From positions 124,001-188,000 of the forward strand of contig CAWEBB010000032.1 of assembly GCA_963807085.1 (NCBI GenBank): a stretch of DNA of 64,000 bases, written 5' to 3'. This stretch comes from JACKII01 sp963807085. GTDB taxonomy: Bacteria > Pseudomonadota > Alphaproteobacteria > Bin95. The position numbers were made by a program, and so were the translations under genes. The notes below the pieces were generated by a model. That model ran no database searches and was not told where the DNA came from. It saw only the letters and a list, made by a program, of their open reading frames with translations. Each line of letters starts with the position of its first letter. The stretch's first letter is position 1. Shown piece by piece: positions 55,226 through 63,757 of this stretch.

Positions 55226-56005
55226 ATGCCCGAACGTGACGAAAACGGCCTGCCGACCAGCGACACGATCCGCGCGCTCCAAAATCGCGTCAGCGTGCGC
55301 AAGTTCACGGAAGAGCCGGTTACCGACCAGCAGGTGGAGGCAATCCTGCGGGCTGCGTTTCGCGCGCCGACCTCCTCCAACATCCAGTCCTACAGCGTCG
55401 TGGTGGTCCGGGACAAAGACACGCTGGCCAAGCTCGCACCCGTCACCGGCAATCAGAAGCATGTTGCCGAAGCGCCGGTTTTCCTGGCCTTCTGCGCAGA
55501 CATGACGCGGATCGAGCACGCCATGGCCAACAACGGCGGGAACATCGATAACAACAATTTCGAGATGGGGCTGGTCACCAGCGTTGATGCGGCGCTGGTT
55601 GGCATGTCGGCCTACCTCGCTGCCGAGTCGCTCGGCATCAAAGGCGTGATGATCGGCGCGGTCCGGAACGATGCGGTCAAGTCCGCCGAGATTCTGGGCC
55701 TGCCGCACCGGGTCTATGTGGTTTTCGGCATGGTGCTCGGCTGGCCGGCCGAGCAGCCGCCGCAGAAACCGCGCATGCCCTATGAGGCGATGGTCCATCT
55801 TGAGCAGTTTGGCCAGCACAAGGATGGCCTCACCATGGAAGACGCGCTGCAGCAATATGACAAGGAACTGGCGGCGCATTATCGCGGACAGGGCCGGGTC
55901 ACCAACGACAATTCCTGGAGCGCCGAACTGGTGAAGAAATTCTCGCCGCAGCCACGCGAGAAGCTGCGGGCAGAGGTGGCGCATCAGGGCTTTGACTTCC
56001 GCTAG
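55226..56005 (+). CDS. Nitroreductase family protein (NfsA/FRP-like)
   Basis: 259 residues. The FMN-binding N-terminal block is NRVSVRKFTEEPVTDQQVEAILRAAFRAPTSSNIQSYSVVVV. VDAALVGMSAYLAAESLGIKGVMIGAVRNDA, a catalytic-dimer segment, is followed by FGMVLGWPAEQPPQKPRMP, a signature of the NfsA/flavin reductase P group with the P-x-x-K-P-R basic motif for NADPH binding. It probably reduces nitroaromatics or quinones with NADPH. It lies 48 nt after the GNAT gene and is not closely related to the nitroreductase at 20204. Confidence 0.93.
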   Translation: MPERDENGLPTSDTIRALQNRVSVRKFTEEPVTDQQVEAILRAAFRAPTSSNIQSYSVVVVRDKDTLAKLAPVTGNQKHVAEAPVFLAFCADMTRIEHAMANNGGNIDNNNFEMGLVTSVDAALVGMSAYLAAESLGIKGVMIGAVRNDAVKSAEILGLPHRVYVVFGMVLGWPAEQPPQKPRMPYEAMVHLEQFGQHKDGLTMEDALQQYDKELAAHYRGQGRVTNDNSWSAELVKKFSPQPREKLRAEVAHQGFDFR

Positions 56006-56105
56006 GTCGGTGCCGTTTGCGCCGATCGCGTGATGTTCTCGCTTGGCGTTTGATGCTTGACGGCGGCTTGGCTTTCGCCTAGCTAAGCCGCCTCTCGCGT
56101 TGGAT

Positions 56106-56180
56106 GGTGCCCTTAGCTCAGTTGGTTAGAGCGCCTGGTTGTGGTCCAGGAGGTCGCCGGTTCAAATCCGGTAGGGCACC
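56106..56180 (+). tRNA. tRNA-His (anticodon GTG)
   Basis: A full cloverleaf is present. The acceptor is GTGCCCT (56107-56113) with AGGGCAC (56173-56179). The D arm is AGCTCAGTTGGTTAGAGC, the anticodon stem CCTGG/CCAGG has loop TTGTGGT (anticodon GTG), and the T arm is CCGGTTCAAATCCGG. G at 56106 supplies the extra G-1 of tRNA-His opposite the discriminator C at 56180. CCA is not encoded directly after position 56180. It is isolated between the nitroreductase and NUDIX genes. Confidence 0.97.
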
Positions 56181-56308
56181 CCCAGTTCCCCTAGGTAATC
56201 CTCAAAGGCAATCTCCGAAGGCAATCCGTCCGCTTGCCAGGTGGCGCGGCGCAGGGCAATTTGGCGGTATCGATCGATCAAAACCGACAAAGCCCTCGGG
56301 AACCTTTC

Positions 56309-57025
56309 ATGAACGACGCAGCGCCGAAAGCGCCCACAGAACCGGCGGCAAAACCGCCGCGTATCCGCGATGCCGCAACCATGATTATCGTGCGTCAAGG
56401 CAGAGCGGGGCCCACCGTGCTGATGGGCGAGCGCTCGTCGGGTCATGTGTTTTTCCCCTATCATTATGTGTTTCCGGGCGGCCGCGTGGACCGGGCGGAC
56501 GGCTATGTTAAGCCCGCCACCGACCTGCGCCCCGAAGTCCTGGACAAGCTGACCCAGGCTGCGACCGAACGCCGGGCGCGGGCGCTCGCCATGGCCGCGG
56601 TGCGGGAGACATTTGAGGAGGCGGGGCTGATCATCGGTGGCAAGCCGGATGCCCCGCAAAAGGCGCCGAAAGGCTGGGAGGACTTCTTTGCCACCGGCAA
56701 CGCGCCCTGCCTGGAGAACCTTTCCTTCATCTATCGCGCGGTGACGCCGCCCGCCCGCCCGCGCCGCTTCAATGCCCGCTTCTTTGTCGTGGATGCCGAC
56801 TATGTGCAGGGCGACATGGACCGGGGCGATCTGGGCGACGGCGAGTTGCTGGCGCTGAAGTGGTTCCGGTTCGAGGACGCCTATAACCTGAAAATCCGGC
56901 CGGTGACGGCGCAGGCATTGCAGGAAATCGAGGCGCGCATCGCCGATGGCAACCTGCACGACCCGAACCGCCCCGTGCCGTGGTCGAAGACGGTGGGCAA
57001 GCAACGGATCTATGGCCATCATTAG
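56309..57025 (+). CDS. NUDIX hydrolase
   Basis: 238 residues. The start at 56309 (MNDAAPKAPTEPAAKPPRIR) is chosen because earlier in-frame codons overlap the intergenic region downstream of the tRNA. After the first strand (AATMIIVRQG), HYVFPGGRVDRADG opens the NUDIX region, and the core helix is RARALAMAAVRETFEEAGLIIGG, with RETFEEAG matching the R-E-x-x-E-E-x-G signature. The N-terminal G of the box is separated by a longer loop than usual, as in the human NUDT19-like subgroup of acyl-CoA or ADP-sugar hydrolases. It overlaps the NAD(P)HX repair gene by 14 nt, suggesting coupled expression and a nucleotide-housekeeping role. Confidence 0.9.
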   Translation: MNDAAPKAPTEPAAKPPRIRDAATMIIVRQGRAGPTVLMGERSSGHVFFPYHYVFPGGRVDRADGYVKPATDLRPEVLDKLTQAATERRARALAMAAVRETFEEAGLIIGGKPDAPQKAPKGWEDFFATGNAPCLENLSFIYRAVTPPARPRRFNARFFVVDADYVQGDMDRGDLGDGELLALKWFRFEDAYNLKIRPVTAQALQEIEARIADGNLHDPNRPVPWSKTVGKQRIYGHH

Positions 57026-58523
57026 GCGCGTCGGCACCGGCCACCTGCTGACCCCGGATGAGATGGGGCGGGCGGATGCGCTCGCCATTGCGGGCGGCCA
57101 GCCGGGGCGGATGCTAATGGAGCGCGCCGGGCGGGCGATCGCCGACGCCATCTGCGTGCGCTGGAAGGTACGGCCGGTGGCGGTGCTCTGCGGCCCCGGC
57201 AACAATGGCGGTGACGGCTTTGTGGTGGCGCGCCTGCTGGCCGAGCGCGGCTGGCCGGTGCGGCTCGGCCTGTTGGGCCGGCGCGAGGCGCTGAAGGGCG
57301 ATGCAGCCCATCACGCCGCCCTGTGGGACGGGCCGGTGGAGCCGCTGTCGGCGGACCTGCTGCAAGGGGCCGGGCTGGCCGTGGATGCGCTGTTCGGCGC
57401 CGGCCTGAGCCGCCCGGTAGAGGGCTTGGCCGCGGACGTGTTGCGGGCGGTGCGCTCTCCGCTGGTGGCGGTCGATACGCCGAGCGGCGTCGATGGCGGC
57501 ACGGGCGAGGTGAGGGGCTACGCGCCGCAAGCCTGCCTGACAGTGACCTTTTTCCGGCTGAAGCCAGGGCATCTGCTTTATCCGGGCCGCGGGCTATGCG
57601 GCGAGAGGCGCCTGGCGGACATCGGCATTCCGGCGCGTGTGCTGGACGAGATCCGGCCGAAGACCTTCGAGAACACGCCGGGGTTCTGGCAGTTGCCGGC
57701 CCTGGTGGCGGAGACGCACAAATACCGGCGCGGCCACTGCGTGGTTTCGGCGGGCGCGATGGCGGGTGCGGCCCGGCTGTCGGCTCATGCGGCGCTGCGC
57801 GCCGGCGCTGGCTTGGTGAGTGTCACCGTGCGATCCCAGGACATGCCCTTGCTGGCAGGCGCACCGGCGGCGGTAATCCTGAGCCCTTGCCCGGACCTGC
57901 CAGCGTTCGCCCGGACGGTCACGGAGCCGCGGGTGGCGAGCCTGGTGATCGGCCCCGGGGCGGGCGCGGACGGCCGCACCCGACGGCGGGTGGAGGCGGC
58001 GCTCGCCACCGGCAAGCCCTCGGTAGTGGACGCCGATGCCCTGACCGCCTTCGCAGGCGAGCCGGGCCGGCTGTTCGCGGCAACGCGCAGCAACGCCAAT
58101 GCCATTCTCACGCCGCACGAGGGGGAATTCGCCCGGATCTTTCCGGCGGTCCGCGGCGACAAGCTCTCCCGCGCCCGCGCTGCGGCGGCCGCCTCAGGCG
58201 CGGTCGTGCTGTTGAAGGGGCCGGACACCGTCATCGCCCGGCCGGAGGGTACGGCGGCCATCAACACGAATGCACCGCCCTGGCTGGGAACGGCGGGCAG
58301 CGGCGATGTGCTGACCGGCATCATCGGCGGATTGCTCGCGCAGGGTATGGCCCCGTTCGAGGCTGCCTGTGCGGCCACATGGCTGCACGGCCGCGCCGCC
58401 CGGAATCAGGGCGCGGGCATGATCGCCGATGACCTGGCGGACGCCCTGCCGGATGTCCTGGCGGATCTCCTGTCGGCCGAGTTGCGCGCGACCGGCGCTG
58501 CGAGGCGCCGATCATCATTATAG
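57012..58523 (+). CDS. nnr: Bifunctional NAD(P)H-hydrate repair enzyme (epimerase/dehydratase)
   Basis: 503 residues. The N-terminal YjeF_N epimerase domain starts LLTPDEMGRADALAI and contains VAVLCGPGNNGGDGFVVARLLAERG. The C-terminal ADP-dependent dehydratase domain (YjeF_C) begins near residue 230 with HKYRRGHCVVSAGAMAGAARLSAHAALRAGAG and contains LVIGPGAGAD, VVDADALTAF, LTPHEGEFARIF and the nucleotide-binding GTAGSGDVLTGIIGGLLAQG. Together they repair damaged hydrated NAD(P)H. The start at 57012 lies within the 3' end of the NUDIX gene. Confidence 0.96.
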   Translation: MAIIRRVGTGHLLTPDEMGRADALAIAGGQPGRMLMERAGRAIADAICVRWKVRPVAVLCGPGNNGGDGFVVARLLAERGWPVRLGLLGRREALKGDAAHHAALWDGPVEPLSADLLQGAGLAVDALFGAGLSRPVEGLAADVLRAVRSPLVAVDTPSGVDGGTGEVRGYAPQACLTVTFFRLKPGHLLYPGRGLCGERRLADIGIPARVLDEIRPKTFENTPGFWQLPALVAETHKYRRGHCVVSAGAMAGAARLSAHAALRAGAGLVSVTVRSQDMPLLAGAPAAVILSPCPDLPAFARTVTEPRVASLVIGPGAGADGRTRRRVEAALATGKPSVVDADALTAFAGEPGRLFAATRSNANAILTPHEGEFARIFPAVRGDKLSRARAAAAASGAVVLLKGPDTVIARPEGTAAINTNAPPWLGTAGSGDVLTGIIGGLLAQGMAPFEAACAATWLHGRAARNQGAGMIADDLADALPDVLADLLSAELRATGAARRRSSL

Positions 58524-58612
58524 GGATAATCCCCACGTCCCGGGGGCAGGCGGGTGCAACCGAAAGTGAATCGTTGTAACAATGGCAATCGCCCGCCTCA
58601 CTGGAAGCACCC

Positions 58613-60391
58613 ATGGACCCTTTGCTGATCGGCCTCGTCTTCGCTTTCGGTTTGGGGGCGCGGCTGGTTCACCTGCCGCCACTGGTCGGCTTTCTGATGG
58701 CGGGCTTTGCCGCCCATGCCTTCGGCATCCAGGGGGGGGCGACGCTGGATCTGGTGGCCGATCTGGGGGTGACGCTGCTGTTGTTCCTGATCGGTCTGGA
58801 ACTGGATGTACGGCGGCTGTTGCGGCCGGAAGTGTGGGGTACCGCCACGTTGCACGCGGCGGCGACGACGCTGATCGGAGCCGGCGGCCTGTTGGGAGCG
58901 GCGGCCGTCGGTGTCACCACGCTGGCGGGCCTGGACTTGCGGGCGGCGCTGGTTCTGGGCTTTGCGCTGTCGTTTTCCTCCACCGTCTTTGCGATCAAGA
59001 ATGTGGAGGACCGGGGCGAATGGGCCTCGCTGCATGCGCGAACGGCGATCGGCGTGCTCATCCTGCAGGACGTTTTTGCGGTTGTGTTCCTGACCTTTGC
59101 CGGCGGCAAGCTGCCAGAGCCATGGGCGATTGGACTGGTGATCGTGCTGGCTTTCCGGCCGGCGCTGCTCGCCGTTTTGAACCGGGTCGGACACGGCGAA
59201 TTGCTGCTGCTGTTCGGCCTGTTCGCAGCACTGGGCCTTGGCGCGGGCATTTTTGGCATGGCGGGGATCAAGCCCGATGTCGGCGCCCTGCTGCTGGGCG
59301 TGGTAATGGCGGGTCATCCCAAAGCGCGGGAGTTGGGGCACAGCCTGTTTCCGTTGAAAGACCTGTTGCTGATCGGCTTTTTCCTACAGATCGGCCTGCC
59401 CGGCTTTCCCAAATGGGATTATGTGCTGCTGGCAGTGGTGCTGGTGGCGGCCGTGTTTCTGAAAGGCTTTTTGTTTTTTCTGTTGTTTGCGCGATTCCGA
59501 TTCCGCGTGCGCTCCTCGGTGCTGGGCGCTCTGGCGCTGACCAGCTACAGCGAGTTTGGCCTGATCGTCAGCGCGCTGGCGGTTGAGGCCGGCTGGCTGG
59601 ACGCCCATTGGCCCGCGACCCTGGCCATTGCGGTGGCGCTCAGCTTTATTCTGGTGGCGCCGTTGCAGGAACGGGCGCATGGGGTGGATGTGCGGTCGGC
59701 CCGCTGGTTGACCCGGTTCGAGACCCGGCGCCGGCATACGGAGGAACGGGCGATCCTGTTCGGCGACGCCCGCATCGCCGTGCTGGGCATGGGGCGCGTC
59801 GGTACCGGCGCCTATGACGATCTGGTTAAGCAGTTCGGCGACATCGTGATTGGCGTAGAGGCTGACGTCTTGCGGATTGCCGCGCATCGCGAGGCCGGCC
59901 GCAACGTGATCCAGGCTGACGTCACCGACCCCGCATTCTGGCATCGGCTGGAGCGGGTGGCGGTAGACCTGGTCCTGCTGTCCATGCCGGCCCACGACAG
60001 CAATATGTTCGCCGCTCAGATGCTGCGGGAAAGCAAGTATAACGGCAAGGTTGCGGCGATCGCCCGCTTCCCGGACGAGGTGAAGGCGCTGCAACAGGCG
60101 GGCGTTCACATCGCCTTCAATATGTACGGGGAGGCAGGAGCGGGCTTCGCCAGCCATGTGCGGGCCAATCTGCCGGCCGAGGAATATCCGGACACAGCAC
60201 GCGCACTCGACCCTTGGCGTTTAAGGATTGGTGACCGCCGGGCGGATATCATTCGTCGGCATCGGAATACCATACGATTGATTCAGCGGGCTGATCGGCG
60301 GAAAGCTCGGGGCGTAAAGCGCTCCGGTCAAGCCACTAGCCATTTTCGCAGATTTGTGCCAAAAACCGCCCCAAGATGCTTTGGGCCGTGA
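58613..60391 (+). CDS. CPA2 family monovalent cation:proton antiporter with RCK domain
   Basis: 592 residues. Twelve or so transmembrane helices begin LLIGLVFAFGLGARLVHLPPLVGFLMAGFAAHAFGI. The CPA2 core includes TLLLFLIGLELDVRRLL and FALSFSSTVFAIKNVEDRGEWASLHARTAIGVLILQD. A cytosolic RCK_N (TrkA-N) domain follows near residue 385: RIAVLGMGRVGTGAYDDL, IVIGVEADVLRIAAHREAGRNVIQADVTDPAFW. This is the KefB/KefC-like architecture of K+ or Na+/H+ antiporters gated by NAD(H). The last 60 residues are basic and unlike the family; a frameshift near 60205 would instead end the protein at 60234, so the printed C-terminus is doubtful. Confidence 0.88.
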   Translation: MDPLLIGLVFAFGLGARLVHLPPLVGFLMAGFAAHAFGIQGGATLDLVADLGVTLLLFLIGLELDVRRLLRPEVWGTATLHAAATTLIGAGGLLGAAAVGVTTLAGLDLRAALVLGFALSFSSTVFAIKNVEDRGEWASLHARTAIGVLILQDVFAVVFLTFAGGKLPEPWAIGLVIVLAFRPALLAVLNRVGHGELLLLFGLFAALGLGAGIFGMAGIKPDVGALLLGVVMAGHPKARELGHSLFPLKDLLLIGFFLQIGLPGFPKWDYVLLAVVLVAAVFLKGFLFFLLFARFRFRVRSSVLGALALTSYSEFGLIVSALAVEAGWLDAHWPATLAIAVALSFILVAPLQERAHGVDVRSARWLTRFETRRRHTEERAILFGDARIAVLGMGRVGTGAYDDLVKQFGDIVIGVEADVLRIAAHREAGRNVIQADVTDPAFWHRLERVAVDLVLLSMPAHDSNMFAAQMLRESKYNGKVAAIARFPDEVKALQQAGVHIAFNMYGEAGAGFASHVRANLPAEEYPDTARALDPWRLRIGDRRADIIRRHRNTIRLIQRADRRKARGVKRSGQATSHFRRFVPKTAPRCFGP

Positions 60392-60448
60392 GATTCGGCC
60401 CGGCGTCGGCAAAAGGTTGGCCTTAGTGCCCTAGCTTGGGAGGTTTGA

Positions 60449-61562
60449 ATGAAACATATCGTATCTTTAGCTCTTGGCGCCGCAATGGCGTTGGGCGTCA
60501 GCACGTCTGGGATGGCGGTCGAGCCGGTGAATATCCGGCTGGCGTCAGACCACAACGGGCCGCCGCATCCGGCCGCCATAGCCGAGGAATTCTTCAAGCA
60601 GCGCGTGGAAGAGGCGATACCGGGCAGTAACGTGCGCATGTACTATGCCTCGTCGCTGTATAAGGTTCCCGGCGCAGTCGAAGCCATGACGAATGGCGAT
60701 CTCGAAATGACCTGGGGCCAATTCGGCAAGACTGCGCAGGTTGATCCTTATATGAGTGTTGTGGTCGGCCCGATGCTACTGACGACACCGGGTGCGATCG
60801 GCCAGTTCGACGAGTTCGAAACCTACAAGATGTTGGTCGACCGCTTCGACAAGTTGCATGGCGTGAAGATTTTTGGTTCCGGCGATCTGAGCTACTTTAT
60901 GGGTGCCGGCGCTGGCTCGCGTCTGCTGACCCCGGACGATTTCTCCGGCAAGAAGATCCGCTCCATGGGGCCGGCAGAGAATGCGGCTCTCAGCGCCTGG
61001 GGCGCGAACCCGACAACCATGGCGTTTGGCGACGTGCCGCCCGCCCTTGCAAACCGGGGTGATCGACGGCCTCCTGACCAGCCTGGGCGGTTTCCGCTCT
61101 ACCCGTGATCAGGCGCCGTATTTTACGGTTGCCGGCATCAACGGCATTGTCGGCGACTATTACTGGATCGGCGCATCTAAGATCTGGTGGAATTCCCTCG
61201 ACAAAGAGCAGCAGGACATCATCGAGAAAATCATCGTCGATGAGGTGCTGCCCTTCCAGCGCAAGGTCAACTGGTGCAACGACAAGTTCGTGCTGGATCA
61301 ATACGGCACCGACGACCCCTCCAAGCCGGGTATCTACATCATGAAGCCGGAAGAGGCGCAGTTGCTGGCCGACAAGCTCGGCGATGCAACCCAGAAATGG
61401 GTCAAAGACAATACGCCGTCCGCCGCGAACGAGTGGGTTGACAAGTTCGTGGAGGAAGCCAAGGCCGCTTCCAAGGCCAATCCCGCCGACTCCGACTGGC
61501 TGAAGAACGTGGACTGCTCGGATGTGCAGCCCTGGTTCGACAAGTACACGAAGAAGAGCTAG
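60449..61562 (+). CDS. TRAP transporter substrate-binding protein, DctP family (one frameshift)
   Basis: About 370 residues as reconstructed. Signal peptide MKHIVSLALGAAMALGVSTSGMA precedes the mature start VEPVNIRLASDHNGPPHP. The DctP fold shows YYASSLYKVPGAVEAMTNGDLEM, the helix region FDEFETYKMLVDRFDK, and DLSYFMGAGAGSRLLTPDDFSGKKIRSMGPAENAAL with the conserved Arg for a carboxylate. One extra T near 61051 shifts the frame; the protein resumes QTGVIDGLLTSLGGFRSTRD and ends at 61562. It would capture an organic acid in the periplasm for the DctQ-DctM permease downstream. Confidence 0.92.
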
Positions 61563-61586
61563 GCAGCCGCTCTTCTTCCTGATAGA

Positions 61587-61613
61587 GGCCGGCGCTTAAC
61601 GGCAGCGCCGGCC
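61587..61613 (+). terminator. Hairpin between TRAP binding protein and permease genes
   Basis: GGCCGGCGCT (61587-61596) and AGCGCCGGCC (61604-61613) form a perfect 10-bp GC-rich stem with a 7-nt loop, 25 nt after the dctP-like stop. Only a weak T stretch follows. Such hairpins often stabilise the binding-protein mRNA and attenuate transcription into the permease genes, giving a surplus of the binding protein. Confidence 0.6.
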
Positions 61614-61706
61614 GCTTTCCTGATTTTGTGCAACTGTGTCCGCCCCGCTCTGCGCCCCCTTGCGCGAAGAGCACGGCGGTCTTTCAACGGGTAAGCGTGA
61701 TCGACA

Positions 61707-62264
61707 ATGGAGATCGCTCTGGACCGCACCTATCGGGTGTACCGTTTCGTGCTGGATAACGTCGTCGGCCACGGCGCTGCGATTGTAATGCTGGCGAGCG
61801 TATTGCTGGCCATGTTCGAGATCATCCGCCGCTATATGTTCGGCGTTGTCTATGACTGGGGCCAGGACGCTGTCACGTATTTCACCGTCGGCGCCATCTT
61901 CCTCTATTTTGCGGTGACGCAAGCCCGCCGCTCGCATTTGGCGGTATCGGCCTTAATGGATTACCTGAGGGGCAAGGGCTTTGTCAGGTTCGTGCTGGTG
62001 GTGCGGCTTCTCATTACCCTTGGCTCGCTGATCCTCTACAGCGCGATTGTTTATTTCGGTTGGTCGACGATCGAGCGCAATCTGATGCTGGAGCGGACGA
62101 CTCAGAGCATGGTGCTGCTGATTTGGCCGTTCCAGGCGGTGCTGATCATCGCGTTCGTCTTGATGGCGCTGACCTGCCTGTTCCAACTGTATCAGGACTT
62201 TCAGGCCGTGCGCGGCAAGACGGTTTTCGCCTGGGCGCCCGCCGAAGAAGGTCTCGATATCTAG
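61707..62264 (+). CDS. TRAP transporter small permease, DctQ family
   Basis: 185 residues with four transmembrane helices: VGHGAAIVMLASVLLAMFEIIRRYMFG, DWGQDAVTYFTVGAIFLYFAV, FVRFVLVVRLLITLGSLILYSAI and TTQSMVLLIWPFQAVLIIAFVLMALTCLF. The R-R-Y pattern after helix 1 and W-x-x-D-A before helix 2 match DctQ subunits. It forms the membrane complex with the large permease downstream (65 nt gap). Confidence 0.92.
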   Translation: MEIALDRTYRVYRFVLDNVVGHGAAIVMLASVLLAMFEIIRRYMFGVVYDWGQDAVTYFTVGAIFLYFAVTQARRSHLAVSALMDYLRGKGFVRFVLVVRLLITLGSLILYSAIVYFGWSTIERNLMLERTTQSMVLLIWPFQAVLIIAFVLMALTCLFQLYQDFQAVRGKTVFAWAPAEEGLDI

Positions 62265-62329
62265 GGCGCAGCGGTCGCACGCGAAAATGAATAAGAACAC
62301 CGAAAGAATTTTGAAGGGCGGGTAGCGTC

Positions 62330-63616
62330 ATGGGTTTTCTCGGTATTTCGATGACGGCGCTGCTGGCGTTTGGTGCGCCGATCGGCGTCGCGTTGCTGGG
62401 CGCGGCCGCGCTCGTCATGATGAACGACGGCATGATGTCGATGGGAACGCTGTTCCGTTCGTTCTTCGACTTCACCAACAGCTACACGCTGATGGCCATT
62501 CCGTTCTTCATCTATGCCGGTTTTCTGATGGAAAAGACCGGTCTGATTTCCGGCCTGTTCCGCTTTGCCGATGCTTTGGTCGGCTGGCTGCCGGGCGGCT
62601 TTGCGTACGCCACCCTCATTGCCGCGGTGTTGTTCGGTGCGATCAGCGGCTCTTCGACCGCGATGGCGGCCGCGATGGGCGTGATCGCCTATCCGGAGAT
62701 GATCCGGCGCGGCTATCCACAGTGGATGTCGGCGGGCGTGATCGCCTGCGGCGGCGGCATTGCCCTACTGATCCCCCCTTCCATTACCCTGATCCTGTTC
62801 GGCGTCTTGACCGAGGAGAACATCGTCGCGCTGTTCTTTGCCGGCGTCACGCCCGGTCTGATGCTGGCATTGAGTGACGCGGTAATTATTCTCGGGGTCG
62901 CCTGGTACCTGAAACTACCCGCGGGCACGTTCAGTTGGCGCGAGCTGGCCCGTTCCATGTGGGTTGCGTGGCCGGCGTTGATGATGCCGGTCGTTATCCT
63001 GGGCGGCCTCTATGGCGGTGTGTTCACGCCGACGGAGGCGGGTGCGGCGGCCTGCGGCTATGCCATGCTCTATGGCGTGATCGCGAAGCGCGGCCAGTTC
63101 CTGAAGGATCTGCTGCCGGTCACCCAACGCGCGGTCAACCTGACCGCCATCGTATTTTTCCTCGTCGGCTGTGTCGGCGTGTTCCAGTTCCTGCTGGCGA
63201 ACAAGGGTTGGCCGCAGGATATGGCCGCCTGGGTCGGCAGCTTTGGCCTCTCCGCCTTCATGTTCCTGTTGTTGATGCTGGCGGTGCTGCTGTTCCTGTC
63301 CATGTTCCTAACCGGCGTTGCCATGCTGGTGCTGACGGTGCCGATCATCGCGCCGATTTCGATGGCGCTGGGCATCGATCCCATTCACCTGGGTATTCTG
63401 TTCGCGCTGGCCGTCGAGATGGGCGGCGTGATCCCGCCGGTGGGGCTGAACCTGTTCGCCGTCAGCGGCACGACCGGGGTACCGCTGACGCAGGTGATGA
63501 AGGGGGCGATCCCGTTCCTGATTACCGACGGCATCGTGCTCGCACTGATCCTGTTCTATCCGGAACTGGCGTTGTGGCTGCCGGACGCCGCTGTGACTCC
63601 GGTTTTCGGCAGGTAA
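62330..63616 (+). CDS. TRAP transporter large permease, DctM family
   Basis: 428 residues with about eleven to twelve helices and two re-entrant hairpins. Signatures are NSYTLMAIPFFIYAGFLMEKTGLI, AVLFGAISGSSTAMAAAMGVIAYPEMIRRGYP, IALLIPPSITLILFG (the P-P-S tip) and ALAVEMGGVIPPVGLNLFAVSGTTGVPLTQVMKGAIPF (the G-x-x-x-P-P-V-G-x-N tip). Together with DctQ and the periplasmic protein it forms a sodium-driven, binding-protein-dependent importer of organic acids. The substrate cannot be named. Confidence 0.95.
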   Translation: MGFLGISMTALLAFGAPIGVALLGAAALVMMNDGMMSMGTLFRSFFDFTNSYTLMAIPFFIYAGFLMEKTGLISGLFRFADALVGWLPGGFAYATLIAAVLFGAISGSSTAMAAAMGVIAYPEMIRRGYPQWMSAGVIACGGGIALLIPPSITLILFGVLTEENIVALFFAGVTPGLMLALSDAVIILGVAWYLKLPAGTFSWRELARSMWVAWPALMMPVVILGGLYGGVFTPTEAGAAACGYAMLYGVIAKRGQFLKDLLPVTQRAVNLTAIVFFLVGCVGVFQFLLANKGWPQDMAAWVGSFGLSAFMFLLLMLAVLLFLSMFLTGVAMLVLTVPIIAPISMALGIDPIHLGILFALAVEMGGVIPPVGLNLFAVSGTTGVPLTQVMKGAIPFLITDGIVLALILFYPELALWLPDAAVTPVFGR

Positions 63617-63661
63617 GGCTGCCATTAAAAAAAAGAAAGCTGATGATGGTGCTATCCGCTT

Positions 63662-63725
63662 CACTCTGAGCCCGTCGAAGGGGGCGCCTTCTGGAATTGC
63701 CCCTTCGACATGCCGCTTTGCGGCT
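63662..63725. repeat. Dispersed palindromic repeat, copy 2
   Basis: CACTCTGAGCC, then GTCGAAGGGG (63674-63683) and CCCCTTCGAC (63700-63709), then GCCGCTTTGCGGC. This matches the repeat at 23949-24040 in order and in its arm sequences. It lies between the convergent dctM and acyl-CoA dehydrogenase genes. Confidence 0.6.
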
Positions 63726-63757
63726 ACTTGGGCCGAAACGAGTTGGGGAAAAGCCGC

